A model generated the notes under the pieces. It was not told the DNA's origin and did not search any database. It was given only the letters and a program-made list of their open reading frames with translations. From contig CM051455.1 in assembly GCA_028274465.1 (NCBI GenBank), positions 47,075,129 to 47,139,128 on the forward strand: a stretch of DNA of 64,000 nucleotides. The letters run 5' to 3'. Below are positions 27,774 through 40,113 of the stretch, in pieces. The stretch comes from Plantago ovata. Taxonomy: Eukaryota; Streptophyta; Magnoliopsida; Lamiales; Plantaginaceae. The stretch's first letter is position 1, and each line of letters begins with the position of its first letter. Position numbers and translations under genes: made by a program.

Positions 27774-28435
27774 GGTAATACCTCGCATCCCACATTGCTT
27801 ATGAGTGAATGCGATAAAGGGTATATATGTTTGACCACCACTCTCACATGGTATGAGGCCTTTTTTGTGATATCAAAAATAAATCTGCGGGCTCAAGTCT
27901 AAAGCGGACAATATCATACCATCGACACATTTGTGGGTTCGTCATGAGTAACCTCGCCAGTCCAACGGGCTGGGACTTGGCCCATTAGTTGTCGGGTCGT
28001 TAGAAATGGTATCAGAGCCGGACAATCTGGAATTGCAAGAATATTGAGTGTTATACGGGGAAAAGTGTTACACCGTATGGGCAATGGGAGCCACCTCCTC
28101 AGCCCATAGGGGTCGCCGCTAGAATCCTGCACGAATGGTTGGTCCTGGGACAAATTCTAACCCTAAGTCTCAATGAGGACGTCGATTATTTAAAGGGATA
28201 GATTGTAATACCCCGCATCCCACATTGCTTATGAGTGAATGTGATAAAGGGTATATATGTTGACCACTACTCTCACATGGTATGAGTTCTTTTGGGTGAT
28301 ATCAAAGGTATATTTGTGCGGGCTCAGGCCCGAAGAAGACAATATCATACCATCGAGACGTGTGTGGGTCCGTCATGAGTAACCTCTCCGGACCAACAGG
28401 CTAGGGCTCGGCCTTTTACTAGCCGGGTCGTTACA
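27774..28435 (+). mobile_element. TRIM (miniature LTR retrotransposon)
   Basis: Two direct repeats of about 232 bp, LTR1 27774-28004 and LTR2 28204-28435, share TAATACC.CGCATCCCACATTG and GGTCGTTA.A. After LTR1 lies a primer binding site TGGTATCAGAGCC (28007-28019), an exact match to the initiator tRNA-Met complement. Before LTR2 is a short purine-rich tract (AAAGGGATAGA). The ~180-bp interior has no coding capacity, which defines a TRIM. LTR1 has lost the expected terminal T. No matching 5-bp target duplication was found, so the insertion is old or rearranged. Confidence 0.85.
28007..28019 (+). promoter_or_regulatory. TRIM primer binding site
   Basis: TGGTATCAGAGCC, complementary to the 3' end of plant initiator tRNA-Met, starts three bases after the end of LTR1. 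Confidence 0.85.
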
Positions 28436-28983
28436 TGATTTTAGATGTACTAAAATAATCATCAAATAATTTCTTTATATTGTAATGTTTTTTTATTAGT
28501 AATCTAGATATCAGGAAAATTAAGACATGGCATCGTCATGGGTGACAAACGTGATGAACAGGGCAATAACGTGACAATGTAATTGGTGGGTTTTAATTCT
28601 AGCAAATCAATGACAATGGCAAAAGACAATAACTTAAACATAAATGTAAAAGTGTGTTTAATTAATATGTGGAAAGTTGTAAAGGATCGATCTCCAACTC
28701 CACTCTTTTACTTTATACTCATGAAACATGCTCAATCCTAACAATATCTAGTGTGTGTTAGTGCGCACTTGCGCATCAAGAAGAGATCGTAAGGAATATG
28801 CAATTACTAGACGCAGTAGTACTAGTGCATATCTCACGCATCACCAATGTTCTACTTGGGTCACTTGGTAGATTCACCTCACACTTTGTTCATCACTCAA
28901 CATAAAAAGTTTCCTAACCTACATCCTGCTTTAATTATGGATAGAAGAAAATTGATTTTTTAGTACAGTTATGAGGCAAATCT

Positions 28984-29505
28984 AAAAAAGGACCAGCTTA
29001 GTTCCACAATTACATTTTACTCCAAAATGGCATTGACTAACAATTAATTACAAGTTTACCATCTCTAAAAAATGCCAAACAAACAAGTCCAATCCTTAGG
29101 ATAATAAAATTTAAAAAAACAAGGAAAATTTAAATAATATTAAAAGAACAACTCCGATCGAAGCAAAACTTTGACTGGAAATGAGCTCCACCACCAAATG
29201 ACAGAGCTAGGCGGAGCTCCGCGAATCTACGCCACCGGTGGTGGTGCGCCATAATTCTGGTGGAGCTGCTCCGATCGGAACCTTTCTTGAGACTCGGGTC
29301 GGACGTTTTCCGGTACGAGTGTTTAAATAAGAAGGGGAATTTTTTTTGATTTAATTGTTAAATTTTAAGTTTTTCTTTTTTAAAAAATAATAAATTACTA
29401 AGGCTGTTTGGATGGAGCAAAATTCAATTTTTAACAGTGTATAATTCGTCACTTAGTCAAATTCGTGGACTAAAATGTAATTGATGAACTAAGTTGGTTC
29501 ATTTT
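28984..29505. mobile_element. Foldback element with GGAGCT-rich core
   Basis: The left arm (28984-29095; AGGACCAGCTTAGTTCCACAATTACATTTTA, then CAAACAAACAAG) is the inverted complement of the right arm (29400-29505; GGCTGTTTGG, then TAAAATGTAATTGATGAACTAAG). The ~130-bp centre (29150-29290) is rich in GGAGCTC and CTCCGATCGGA palindromes. The arms resemble those of the element at 52030-52790. No coding capacity. Confidence 0.7.
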
Positions 29506-30421
29506 GTTTCTCAAAAAGAAAAAAAAAAAACTCGTTCTTTTTGTTATTAGGGTCACTAGGTAATAAAAATCAATGGCCCCATTATGGATATCAACTTCCA
29601 CTTATTCAAATGATGTTTAAAACCCTCTTCGCAAAACTATATTTTGTCATTCTAACAATACATGCACATTTTAGAGAACTAACAACTATCATATACTTGA
29701 ATTATAATCTTGTTTCTAGCTTTTTTTTACCGGGTGATACTTTACCCCCCAACATATGGGCTAAGTTATACCAATTATTCCAACCAAATTAAAATCACGC
29801 ACTGTAATTTCCGTCAATTTTTGGAAAACTATATCAATTATTAAATCAAGTTAAATACTGTATTTCCAAAAAAACATCAATCTTCATTTTCGTACCTCTA
29901 CCCCCCTCCTTTCGCACTGCGCTGGTAGTTGAGTCCTTCGCCTTTCCCGCATTCGTTCCTCTCTGTTTGTCTTCAAGAAAATTGTGATCGAGTCAACTTT
30001 GGATCATCGACAACCAACCTTTTAAGCTACTCCACTTGCTATTTCTTTTCGCGTCGAAATTTGACACCAAAAGCAATGTACATCAGTTTCACAAACTAAC
30101 GATAATCAGACAATGCACTTTGTTCGATCATTCAAAAATATTCGAAATTGAAATAACACATACCTTTCTTCTTTCGACGACTCATCTTCTTTCCTCAAAT
30201 TAAAACCCACAAGTCCAAACATTGCGATCACTTGGTTGATAACCCTGATTACAACGAAAAAATTCAAATTCAAGCAAAATGTCTTTTTTTTGTTTTTTTT
30301 TTAAAACAAGGACTTCTTGGGATAGTGAAGAGTGTGAAGAAGAATGAAATAAACAATGAATTTTCAAGTTTAATCAAACGTCAGACATGAACAGTAGCAT
30401 AGGAGAGTGTGTAGTCGTACT

Positions 30422-31013
30422 TAGGGGCGGAGCTACCCACAGGCTTGTGGGTTCAGCTGCACCCACAACATTTTTCATTTTTTTCATCATATCTACTATA
30501 AAATTTTATTTTTTCCCCACAAGATTAATTTTTTCGCACCCACATAAGTATATAAAATCTATTTTGAATCCCTTAAATGTGTTGGAGCATATATATAATA
30601 CTATATGTGAATATGTATAATTATATTTTTAAGTATAAAAACAATGCAAACTTGAAGAGAATAATTGAATAAATATGCATGTGTCTTATTGAATTTAGAG
30701 CAACGGAAAAACATCATATTCATTAATATTATTGAAAAAAATTTCCATCTTGCTAGCTATTTGTATGTGAAAGCTAATTGTTTTATTGGAAAAATTTAAA
30801 AACAATGTACATTAAGGAAAATATTTGGTTACGAGAGTTCATGATGAAACTATTAAGTATTAATTCTAAACTAGAAATAATTTTAATCCAAATCAACATT
30901 TTATTATTTGATTGATTATTAATAATTAGTTATTATTTTTTATTTTTAATAATAATTAATATATCATACATTTATTTTGCACCCACTAAGGAAGAATTCT
31001 AGATCCGCCCCCG
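30422..31013. mobile_element. hAT-like MITE
   Basis: The element begins TAGGGGCGGAGCTA and ends TAGATCCGCCCCCG, inverted copies differing at a few positions. It is flanked by an 8-bp direct repeat GTCGTACT (30414-30421 and 31014-31021), the target-duplication size of hAT transposons. The interior is AT-rich and non-coding. It sits about 400 bp upstream of the DUF760 start codon. Confidence 0.75.
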
Positions 31014-31155
31014 GTCGTACTAGTATGTGAGGTCTTTTTCTTCCTTTCACACCCAAGTTAAAGACGCGATAGAGCGTGGAAGCGAAAACGGTGTGGACCG
31101 AACTTTTTCCCCAGGTCGGTACCGGCCCGCAAGCTACTTGAGTGGAATGTGTCAA

Positions 31156-31212
31156 TTGGCCCATTAGGCCCGAAAGCAAGTCGAATCAACACAAGTCCCC
31201 CACCTGAAGCCC
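31156..31212 (+). promoter_or_regulatory. Site II-type GGCCCA elements
   Basis: TTGGCCCATTAGGCCC (31156-31171) and GAAGCCCATT (31204-31213) supply copies of the TGGGCC/T motif (on the complementary strand) known from promoters of housekeeping and organelle-targeted plant genes. They lie 200-260 bp upstream of the DUF760 ATG. Assignment as functional is an inference from motif and position. Confidence 0.45.
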
Positions 31213-31414
31213 ATTGATCCGCACATGATCTAGTGACCGACCCACAAACCCGGTGCACAGCAATACCGGCCATGATTTTGACTAAAAGTCAAACCCACAT
31301 TACTCTATCCAATCACCTGTACCTCCCATTAGTAATTCGGTAAAACCAAAATTTGTTTGTTAGCTACTGTACATAGCAACACACAGAGAAAGAGAGAAGG
31401 AAGAGAAACGAAGG

Positions 31415-34400
31415 ATGGCAAGTATTGCCTCCTTTATCTCCTACTCTTCTCCTCTTCTTCCTCCTTGTTTTCCGTTAAGGAGCTCCTCCAGACTAATTCC
31501 ATCTCTATCCTTCTCATATTCCAATCACACCCCGAGGTTTTACCGTTCTGTTCATTTCCAAAGAAGAAATCTCGGAACCAAGGTTTTTGCTTCCTCAGCT
31601 TCTCCTGTTTGGGAATTCAGTGATGGCGATGATAATTCACGCTCTAAGGTCTCGATTTACTTCATCACTTAATCTGTTTCTGATAAATGATTTCAGTATT
31701 TATGATTGTGATTTGGTTTGATCGTTTCGTAATCGTGACGTATACTGGATTTGCTGTCTGTGTGATGTTGTACGGACGTGTTATTGCTATAGCCTATAGT
31801 ATAGATAGAATCGAAATGCTAGGTTATGCCTGTGATGTGATTTTTGGTCGAAATCGAATTTGATTAGTGCGTGTGCGTGAATTTGACACTGCAGCTATTC
31901 ATCTCATTATTTCAGTATACAACTAAACATGATAGTTTTGATATGTTATTGGTTCTAATTGTTTCGCAGTCGTGTCGTGTACTGGATTTTATTGTAGTTA
32001 CAGATGGAAGCAAAGTGTTGGTCTTAGGTTTTGAGATTGTGCTTGAGATGTGGGAATGGGATAAGATTGAATTTGATTAGTGTGTTATGTAACGATGCAG
32101 ATTCAGTCCTGTTCAGTTTAATACAAGATATAGAGCCTTTGGATGTGAGTGTTATTCAGAAAGATGTTCCACCCACTACTATAGATGCCATCAAGAGGAC
32201 CATATCTGGCATGTTGGGTTTGCTGCCCTCTGACCAATTCCAGGTGATGGTTGAAGCATTGTGGGAACCGCTCTTCAAGCTGTTGATTTCGTCAATGATG
32301 ACCGGGTACGCCTGCCTCTTGTCAAATTTTGCATTTACAGAAATCTATTTCCAATTGCTCATTAGAATGAAGGCCGCGCTTGTAACTAAGAAATACATGG
32401 TGTGACTAGTTACGTTGAATATTATGAGGTGGAATTTTTCGTTTTCACGGAGTGTAATGTGCGTTGATATGAGTTAGATCAAGGGGTGATATGTTTATGA
32501 TTCATGAATTTAAACTAAATTACTATGCATTTTGTTTATGAGTCTCCCATGTCATCTGCTGAATAACCAGGCTCTAGCAGGGGACCTGTTCTTGGGTACA
32601 TGTAATGGAAAAGTTAGACTTCAATTCATTCTCTTGTTAGATGACATGTCTGCATGATAACTAGGTAGTATGAGCTGATGTTGCGGCCTTGTTTTGCATT
32701 TTTACACAAAGTAACTCTGAAGCCTTAACCAGAAAAAGAAGCCTTCCTTCTTCTTCTTCTTAACACCACCAACCCTTGTACTTTAAGGTACTTTTGCTTG
32801 CAAATATCACATATTTAGGGAGAAAATTTGTTCTCATTGACATCCTGTTCCTGGCAGGTATACACTACGAAATGCTGAATATAGACTTTGTCTTGAAAGA
32901 AATCTTGAAATACATGATGAAATTATGGATAAATCAAAACCACAAGATTCTCAACTCGAGGCTAAAGGGACATCAGCTATTAAAGGTGATGAAACTAGAG
33001 TAAGTCCCGGACAAGAAAGTTTGCCCACTTCAAAGGATACTGGAGAATTGATGTATAACATTCCGGACTTCGGTGAAATGACCCCCGAAGCTCGAGAATA
33101 TATTTTGAAATTGCACTCTAGTTTATCTTCCGTTAAAAAGGTTAGTCCACAAGTTTATATTTTGTTAATTAAGGTCTTTGTTGGATTTGTCCTTTTCTGA
33201 TTTTTTCTTGTTTTTCAATAAGACTCTGGTTTCCTTATAGTTCTGGTAACTATTAACTAGTCCTTGAAGAGCAATTTTGATTTCTTCTGGAAAGTAAAAA
33301 CCTTGACCAGCAGATTGATGTGCTTTTATGATTTCTCCAATTCATCATATCCTGCTCAATAACTGTACACCCTTGTTGCTATAATTGAGCTGGACTTTAG
33401 GGAAAGCGTATTTGTGTATTTAGTTTTACGGAAGGTTCGTGCTTGTCCAGTTATCTGTTTGGACTAGAAAGATGCATGTTCATTATTCATAAAACTGATA
33501 CTCTTGGCTACATCAGGATCCCTTGCCCTTCTGTTTTGGAACTTGGTTCATATATTTAAGTTACTTGATATGGCAGCTTTACTCTGCGTCTGCGTTATGA
33601 AGTGTCTGGTGCCAATATCTGAAATTGTATCTGAATGTTTTTGTGTTTCATAATTTTTATAGGAGCTCCGTGAAGTTAAGAGGAAGACTGCAGCTCTTCA
33701 AATGCAACAGTTTGTAGGGGAAGAAAAGAATGATTTATTGGATTACTTGAGGTCTTTGGAACCAGAAAAGGTGAGATATTCATCCGTATAATGATTTCAA
33801 TGATAAATCTATATGGGGTACTCTGCTTTAAACTCCACACAATTGGAAGAGAAGCACGTTTAACCTTGTAATTGTCACGGTTATCAATGCAAACTATATA
33901 TATACATGAGCAAATGAAGCTCGTGATATAGTAATCTTTATTCCATCCGAATTCAACTACCTTTCTATGTGCACGCTTGCTATCAGAGGGTTTTGATTGC
34001 GGAAAAGCTCCTGTGACCCTTATGGAACTACTATAGTGATTAGCTATGATCTATTGTGATGCTATGTCCTGCGAATATGCATATCATATTTTATCCATAC
34101 TTCTCTAGCATATATCGAGTTGATGAAAGTCTCACGTTAAAATTCCCTAAACCCTGTACTCGAAAGTCAAAACCGTGAAACGGGCCTTTACTCAAGTTTC
34201 TTGCACAAAGTTTTTCTTTATTTCTTTCGTTCTTCTTTTCTTAATTTTAAATTGATTTTAATTTTATTGCTAACATTTGAATTTGTTTACCACTTCTTGA
34301 AATATATACTGTGCTATAACTGTATAACATCCTTTTCATCTGGGAAAGACAACGATGATTTGCTTTTGCAAACAGGTAGCTGAGCTATCAGAACCAACAT

Positions 34401-35099
34401 CATCCGAGTTGAAGGACATGATCTATTCTGTAGTTCATGGTCTCTTGGCCACGCTTTCTCCAAAGATGCACTCAAAAGGCCCAGATATGGGTGATAACAA
34501 TCCGAAAGGAACTTTGGATGTTCAAACCGAAGGAGATTGCATTGATCTTGTTGAGAACACATCCCTTCAATTCCAACCTCTTATTTCATTGCCACGGGAT
34601 TATCTGGCTCGCCTACTTTTTTGGTGAGTCTATTTATTAGCTCGCTTCTCTTTATCCCCCCCCCCCCCTCTCTTATGCTCTATTTGATTAATAAATTCTT
34701 TTAGCCGTTTCAACCCCCCCACCCTCATATTTCACAAATATATTTCTCGTAATATTCACCAGACACCTCTGTATGGTTTGGCCAATTATACTGTAACCTA
34801 GAGAGTATTGAAGATATCAAGCACCCCTTTAACAAGGGAACTATAGTGTGGGTTATAGAATTAGAGCTACTATTTATGTGGTTCGGATTGAACTATATAT
34901 TGTGCAATTATGCAAGCAATGCAGCGTTGTGTTCAATGAGTAGCAATTGGATTTAATACGTTAAGATTTTATTTTGTGTAGGTGCATGCTGCTGGGACAT
35001 TACATTAGGGGCCTAGAATACCGGTTGGAGCTTATGGAGATTCTGTCATTGCCCTGTGCTTCTACTGGAAATTCTTTGAGCGACGAACAATTAGTTTAA
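31415..35099 (+). CDS. Chloroplast DUF760 protein (UV-B-induced type)
   Basis: Six exons: 31415 to 31619 or 31648, 32101-32305, 32858-33140, 33663-33770, 34376-34623 and 34982-35099. All junctions after exon 2 are canonical and in phase. The N-terminus (MASIASFISYSSPLLPP, rich in Ser and Arg, no acidic residue for about 60 aa) is a chloroplast transit peptide. The first DUF760 block, IQDIEPLDVSVIQKDVPPTT...ISGMLGLLPSD, is in exon 2; a second spans exons 5 and 6 and ends GHYIRGLEYRLELMEIL. Exon 4 is a charged, probably coiled-coil segment. The family has no established biochemical role; one Arabidopsis member is UV-B induced. Odd point: the best-looking donor (31649) leaves phase 0 whereas exon 2 needs one extra base; the donor at 31620 restores phase. 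Confidence 0.88.
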
Positions 35100-36689
35100 T
35101 GGTTGCTCTTTGTATGCTAGATCTTACATTTCAATGTACAGTTGCCCTTTTTGGTTGGAAGAACTGTAAGTAAAGTACAACATACTACTACATTTATAGC
35201 ATTCAGGTCGAACTCAAATTGCTTGATGGATACCAGTTTATGAAGTAAAAATTTTTTTGGGTACAGGTTTATGAAGTAAATTAATAATTGAATTGGGTAG
35301 AGAGGGTAAGTTCCATGTATTTGCTGAAATTTGTGACCTGATCCCTCAATTTTGTTAGATGCTTGAAGCTCCAAATGACTAGCTTGACACTGGTAGGATT
35401 TTTTTCCCGAGAAAATAAACAAAGATAATCTCTAATTCTCCATCAATAGGCTCGCCTATTGTTCATAACAAGGTATAAACTTACAACTTTTGAAGTATAA
35501 ACTATGCAATCCCATAATTAAAACAAAAAAAATGCCACAATTTTCACTAAGCAGCTCACTGTATAGAAGCTTCTTTTTAGTGCGGGAATGATTTATGATT
35601 TCATTCGTCCGGAAAAAAGATTAGTGACTTTGCAATTACATATATGATAAATTTGATTTAAATAAGTATATTTATCTTAAAAGGATCATATGTAAGATGA
35701 TCAATTACTTGTTGAGAGATCGTTGTATAAAAAGATATCTCAATATCTTTGTATAGTATAAAAAAATTATGTAAGAGTTATCATTGATAAATTAGAAATA
35801 GTGTGTCATTTTTAACATCAATATTAATGTACTACAATTGGTCCAATGGATGGAATGTATAGATTGGAAGGTCTCCTTCGACACTGGCTTGGCTAGCTTT
35901 AGTTGCTCCTACCTATTCTACACAGGGCGGCTCAAGCCCTGTGTGGACAGCCCACCTGCACAAGAACTTATAAAATTTGGAGCCTCAAATGTTTATATAA
36001 AGGTGTTTTTGCCAAAAGTTCACAAGATATTAACGTCACATTGGTCATATTTGGTTGTTTAAGTATCATGCTTTTCATTAGGTCCTTGGACACCTACATT
36101 GAACTTTTTGTGTTTTTTTTTCTATACGATTGTTTGAAAACTATCGTACGAGTTCGAACAGGACCTCCAAAATTCAGATCCTTCTGCATTTGAATAAGGA
36201 TATAACAAGTATTATCGATTCTTTATCAACTATAAACACATATTCAATGTGGAAGTGTGGGATTGGAGACTATCAAGTTTTTTTTTAGTAGTCCATCTAG
36301 ACCATTCTTATATACTACTACTTACTTTGTCCCGACTTAAGTTTAACACTTTGTTTTGTTGAACTTTTCAATGATTTGTTTGACCTCAAGTTAATTATAA
36401 ACCATAACAGATCAGTAATTTAAAATCCTGTATTGAAAAGCATAAACCTTATACATTTATTATATAAAGTTTTTAATAATTTTTTTAATAATTTAAGATT
36501 AATATAAACTCAATCAAAGGAAGAAAAAATCAACAAAGTCAACATATATAATATCCAAAAGTTGAAGTGCCTATTTGTATTTCACACCTCACCAGTCACC
36601 CCTCCAAAGTTTCCCGCAGATAGAAAAACTCGAGCTGTTAAAAAAGTACATCCACACTGTCTGTCTGTGTCACTGTGAAATGAAATGAA
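35100..36689. other. DUF760 3' UTR and intergenic DNA
   Basis: The DUF760 3' UTR is followed by AT-rich sequence. A relic with TTTGTCCCGACTTAAG (about 36330) and CAACAAAGTCAAC (about 36532) may be a worn Stowaway-like MITE. Short frames at 35838-36193 have no recognisable domain. Confidence 0.45.
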
Positions 36690-38591
36690 ATGCTTCAATT
36701 CTTCATACGCCGCAAACTGAACACCAATTCTTCAATAAACCCATCGACTCCATGTTCTTCAATCCGAGCCATCTCTTCACAAACCCAACTGTCCATCTCA
36801 CCTCCAGCAAACTCAAACCTTTCCCACCTCTTACAAGGCCGAATCCCTCACCCTCACCTCCTCCAAATCCACGCACGCGTTTTCCGGCTCAATTCACACC
36901 AAAACAACCTCATCGCTACTCGTCTCATCGGCCAGTACCATCCTCACCAATCTCTCAAAATCTTCCGTTCTTTGCACAACCCGAACATTTTCCCTTTCAA
37001 CGCGATCATCCGAGTGTTAGCTGAGGACGGTCTGTTGAGTGAAGCGTTTTACGTTTTCAACGAGCTGAAACAGAATTCGTTTTTGTTACCTAATGACCTT
37101 ACATTTTCGTTTTTGTTTAAAGCTGTTGTGAGTGGAAGTGGGAATGGTGTTGTTGTGAGTTGTCTGAACCAGGTGCATTGTTATGTTGTGAAGCTAGGTT
37201 TTGTGTGTGAGTCTTTTGTTTGTAGTGGGTTGATGATGGCTTATGTTGTGGGGGTGAAGGATTTGGTTTCTGCACGGAAGGTGTTTGATGAAATGCCTGA
37301 GAGAAGGAATTTGACTTGTTGGAGTTCTTTGATTTCGGGGTATGCTCGAGTTGGACTGGCTGAAGAAGGGTTGAAGCTGTTTATGAGGATGGTGGTTGAA
37401 GAAGAGGGTCTCGTCCCGCAGAATGATACTATGGTTAGTGTTTTATCCGCTTGTTCGAGCCTTAAAGGCAGCCTAGATGTTGAGAAATGGGCGAATCTGT
37501 TTGCAAATTGCAAGAAGGGTGACTATGTGAATGTTGTGCTTGTGTATTTGTATGGAAAGTTGGGGGAAGTGGAGAAGAGTAGGGAAGTATTTGATGAAAT
37601 TTCTAATAGAGGGAAAGTGAACATTCTTTGTTGGAATGCCATGATTGGAGCATATGTCCAGAATGGTTATGCTTTGGAGGCTCTGAGTCTTTTTAAATCG
37701 ATGCTGGGAAATTATGATTGTCTCCCCAACCACGTCACTATGGTGAGTGTTCTCTCAGCTTGTGCCGAAGTTGGCGATTTAGGCCTTGGCATATGGATTC
37801 ATGAATACATGAGAAATCGGGGCCAAAGAGGTGTATTGTCAACAAATGTAAATCTTGCCACTGCACTTATAGATATGTATTCTAAATGTGGGAGCTTGGA
37901 TAGAGCGTGTGAGGTTTTTGACAAGATAAGCAAGAAAGACGTTGTTTCATTTAATGCAATGATGATGGCTCTTGCTATAAATGGCAAAGGGCCCGAGGCT
38001 TTGATCCTTTTCAGGAAGATGCAAGAATATCATCTATTCCCGAATTCTGGATCTTTCCTTGCTGTTTTATATGCATGTAGCCATTCTGCTTTACTAGATG
38101 AAGGACGCGGAATTTTTCATGAGATGGAAGGTAACAGTCATGTATCAATCAGATTGGAACATTATGCTTGCTACATTGATCTCTTAGCTCGGTCTGGTTA
38201 TATTGAAGATGCACTTTCTGTGGTCAGCTCGATGCATTGCAAGCCTAATAATTATGTCTGGGGTGCTCTGCTGAATGGCTGTGTTCTCCATAATCGGCTT
38301 GAATTGGTTCATAGTATTTCCACCAGGCTTGTTGCAGTAGATCCTAATAATTCTGGTGGCTATGTCATGTTGTCCAATTCATTTGCTGCTGATCGTCAAT
38401 GGGGCAATGTGTCAAAATTGAGGGGGCTTATGAGGGAAAAGCAGGTTGCTAAGCAACCAGGGTGCAGTTGGATAAACATAAATGGGTCGGTGCATGAATT
38501 TTTAGCTGGATCAGCCTCATATTGTCAAATGGAACGTGTCCATCAGATAATGCAACTATTGCTGAAAGAAATGCAAACATCAACTTCATAG
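36690..38591 (+). CDS. PPR protein, PLS class with E/E+ ending
   Basis: An intronless 633-aa protein, typical of plant pentatricopeptide-repeat genes. Residues 1-40 are basic and Ser-rich with almost no acidic residue, suggesting a mitochondrial or plastid presequence. Tandem P, L and S repeats run from about 65 to 510; clear ones include YVVGVKDLVSARKVFDEMPERR, WSSLISGYARVGLAEEGLKLF, WNAMIGAYVQNGYALEAL and ALIDMYSKCGSLDRACEVFD. An E motif follows at about 522-590 and an E+-like tail at GCSWININGSVHEFLAGS (591-608). There is no DYW deaminase, so if it acts in C-to-U RNA editing it needs a partner supplied in trans. The target RNA is unknown. The start is the first ATG after in-frame stops in the leader. 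Confidence 0.95.
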   Translation: MLQFFIRRKLNTNSSINPSTPCSSIRAISSQTQLSISPPANSNLSHLLQGRIPHPHLLQIHARVFRLNSHQNNLIATRLIGQYHPHQSLKIFRSLHNPNIFPFNAIIRVLAEDGLLSEAFYVFNELKQNSFLLPNDLTFSFLFKAVVSGSGNGVVVSCLNQVHCYVVKLGFVCESFVCSGLMMAYVVGVKDLVSARKVFDEMPERRNLTCWSSLISGYARVGLAEEGLKLFMRMVVEEEGLVPQNDTMVSVLSACSSLKGSLDVEKWANLFANCKKGDYVNVVLVYLYGKLGEVEKSREVFDEISNRGKVNILCWNAMIGAYVQNGYALEALSLFKSMLGNYDCLPNHVTMVSVLSACAEVGDLGLGIWIHEYMRNRGQRGVLSTNVNLATALIDMYSKCGSLDRACEVFDKISKKDVVSFNAMMMALAINGKGPEALILFRKMQEYHLFPNSGSFLAVLYACSHSALLDEGRGIFHEMEGNSHVSIRLEHYACYIDLLARSGYIEDALSVVSSMHCKPNNYVWGALLNGCVLHNRLELVHSISTRLVAVDPNNSGGYVMLSNSFAADRQWGNVSKLRGLMREKQVAKQPGCSWININGSVHEFLAGSASYCQMERVHQIMQLLLKEMQTSTS

Positions 38592-40113
38592 GTTTGTTCT
38601 ACCGTAGAAGACATTCAAGTGCCCTCGCCAACTAGTTGAGTTGATGGTACAGCTCTTTTCACTCATTTTTACTACCTTTTCTCTACACATCGGTTAGGCA
38701 CAAATGTATGTTTTCTGTGAATAAGTAGTTTAATTTTGAGTTTGAGATGAGCTTGCAGATTTTTGGATTTGAACCGTGTAAAAAACTGCTCTGTTCTTTC
38801 CCACAGTTATATGCTATCATCACTGTTAATGTTGTGATTCTTAGTTTGCTTCCTCTCATCATCCATTTCATACCACCTTCGTTTTGTGCACTGTCTTGTA
38901 CCCCTATCAATTACTCCAATTTATGGTGTTACTTTCAAATGTTTACTCAGTGACTATCCAAATTTGCCCCTGACTTTTTTGCAGGTTTAGTTGTCTGGTG
39001 ATATACTAAGAAGCTGGAAGATTTTTCCATATTCATCCAATTTCTAACCAAGTGCAATTGTGAGTAAATCACTTCTTCCAAGAACATAATACTGTACATT
39101 ACTTGCCAATTACATATGCTTCCAATAACATCTTTACAATACTGCTTTTAAATTGCTAGATTAGCATCTGTATAGTCGATCTGAAACGTTCTTTCATTTG
39201 TCAGCCGATGTACTAGAAATAAATCAGTTTCTCATCACATCTTTTCTACACATGTACTGTTCAAATACTCTTTTGGGGTGTGTTTGTGTGTGTTATATTG
39301 TAATCAGGTATAGAAACAAAGTCACAACTCACAACTGCCAAAATCGTAAAATAGTCTTTCTTTTGGCTTAGTCATGAAAATTAAAATACATATATACCAA
39401 ATTGTGAAAACTTTCAGCGAGTGGACAGAATGTCCTAATTTTCCTTCTGTAGAGTAATAGCAATTGTGTAATAATAAGAATATATATGCCTTAATGTCTA
39501 AATTCTACTCCTAATAAGGAAAATTTAAATTTCCATATATTGCACTGATTAATATTTTTCACTATATTTAGCTATGATGCATGCACTTGATTTGATTATT
39601 AATATAGTATATATTTAAACTCCATAGGAGTGAGGACTTTGAGCAAAAGGAGGAAGGATAAATACAGTTCTACAATATTCTATGACTTGTTTTGTGATTT
39701 TTTTTATTTTTTCTTTCCATTCTTAGTATCTGATGTGTCACGGTAAAAAATCTTTTTTCTTTTTGACAAAGTAAAAAAATCTTTTTTCCAACGACCTAGT
39801 TAATCTCCATGACTGTACACAAAGTTAATTACATGCATATTCTATATATTCGTATCTGCTCTTTCTTTGTTATCAAACTTCTAACTATAGAAGTATCCTT
39901 ACTCCTACAAACTCTTATTACTTCTCTCTTTAAATTCCTAAATAATCTCAGTTGAAATTCCTTTACTGTCCGCCAGACATCTCTCATTAAACCCCACAAT
40001 TAAACCCTAATAAACTCAACATATTTTCTTCTCTTTCACAGCGCCACACACAAAAATCCCCTGCCTTTTGTCTCTGAATTTTCTTTCTCAAAATCAGTTG
40101 CAGCACACAAAAC
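38592..40113. other. PPR 3' UTR and Pumilio promoter region
   Basis: Begins with the PPR 3' UTR. The leader of the Pumilio gene occupies the last ~150 bp, a CT- and CA-rich stretch before the ATG at 40114. No other gene is seen in between. Confidence 0.55.

Noticed and set aside
30964..31273. Minus-strand frames upstream of DUF760
   Set aside because: They span the MITE end and promoter elements, with no recognisable domain.
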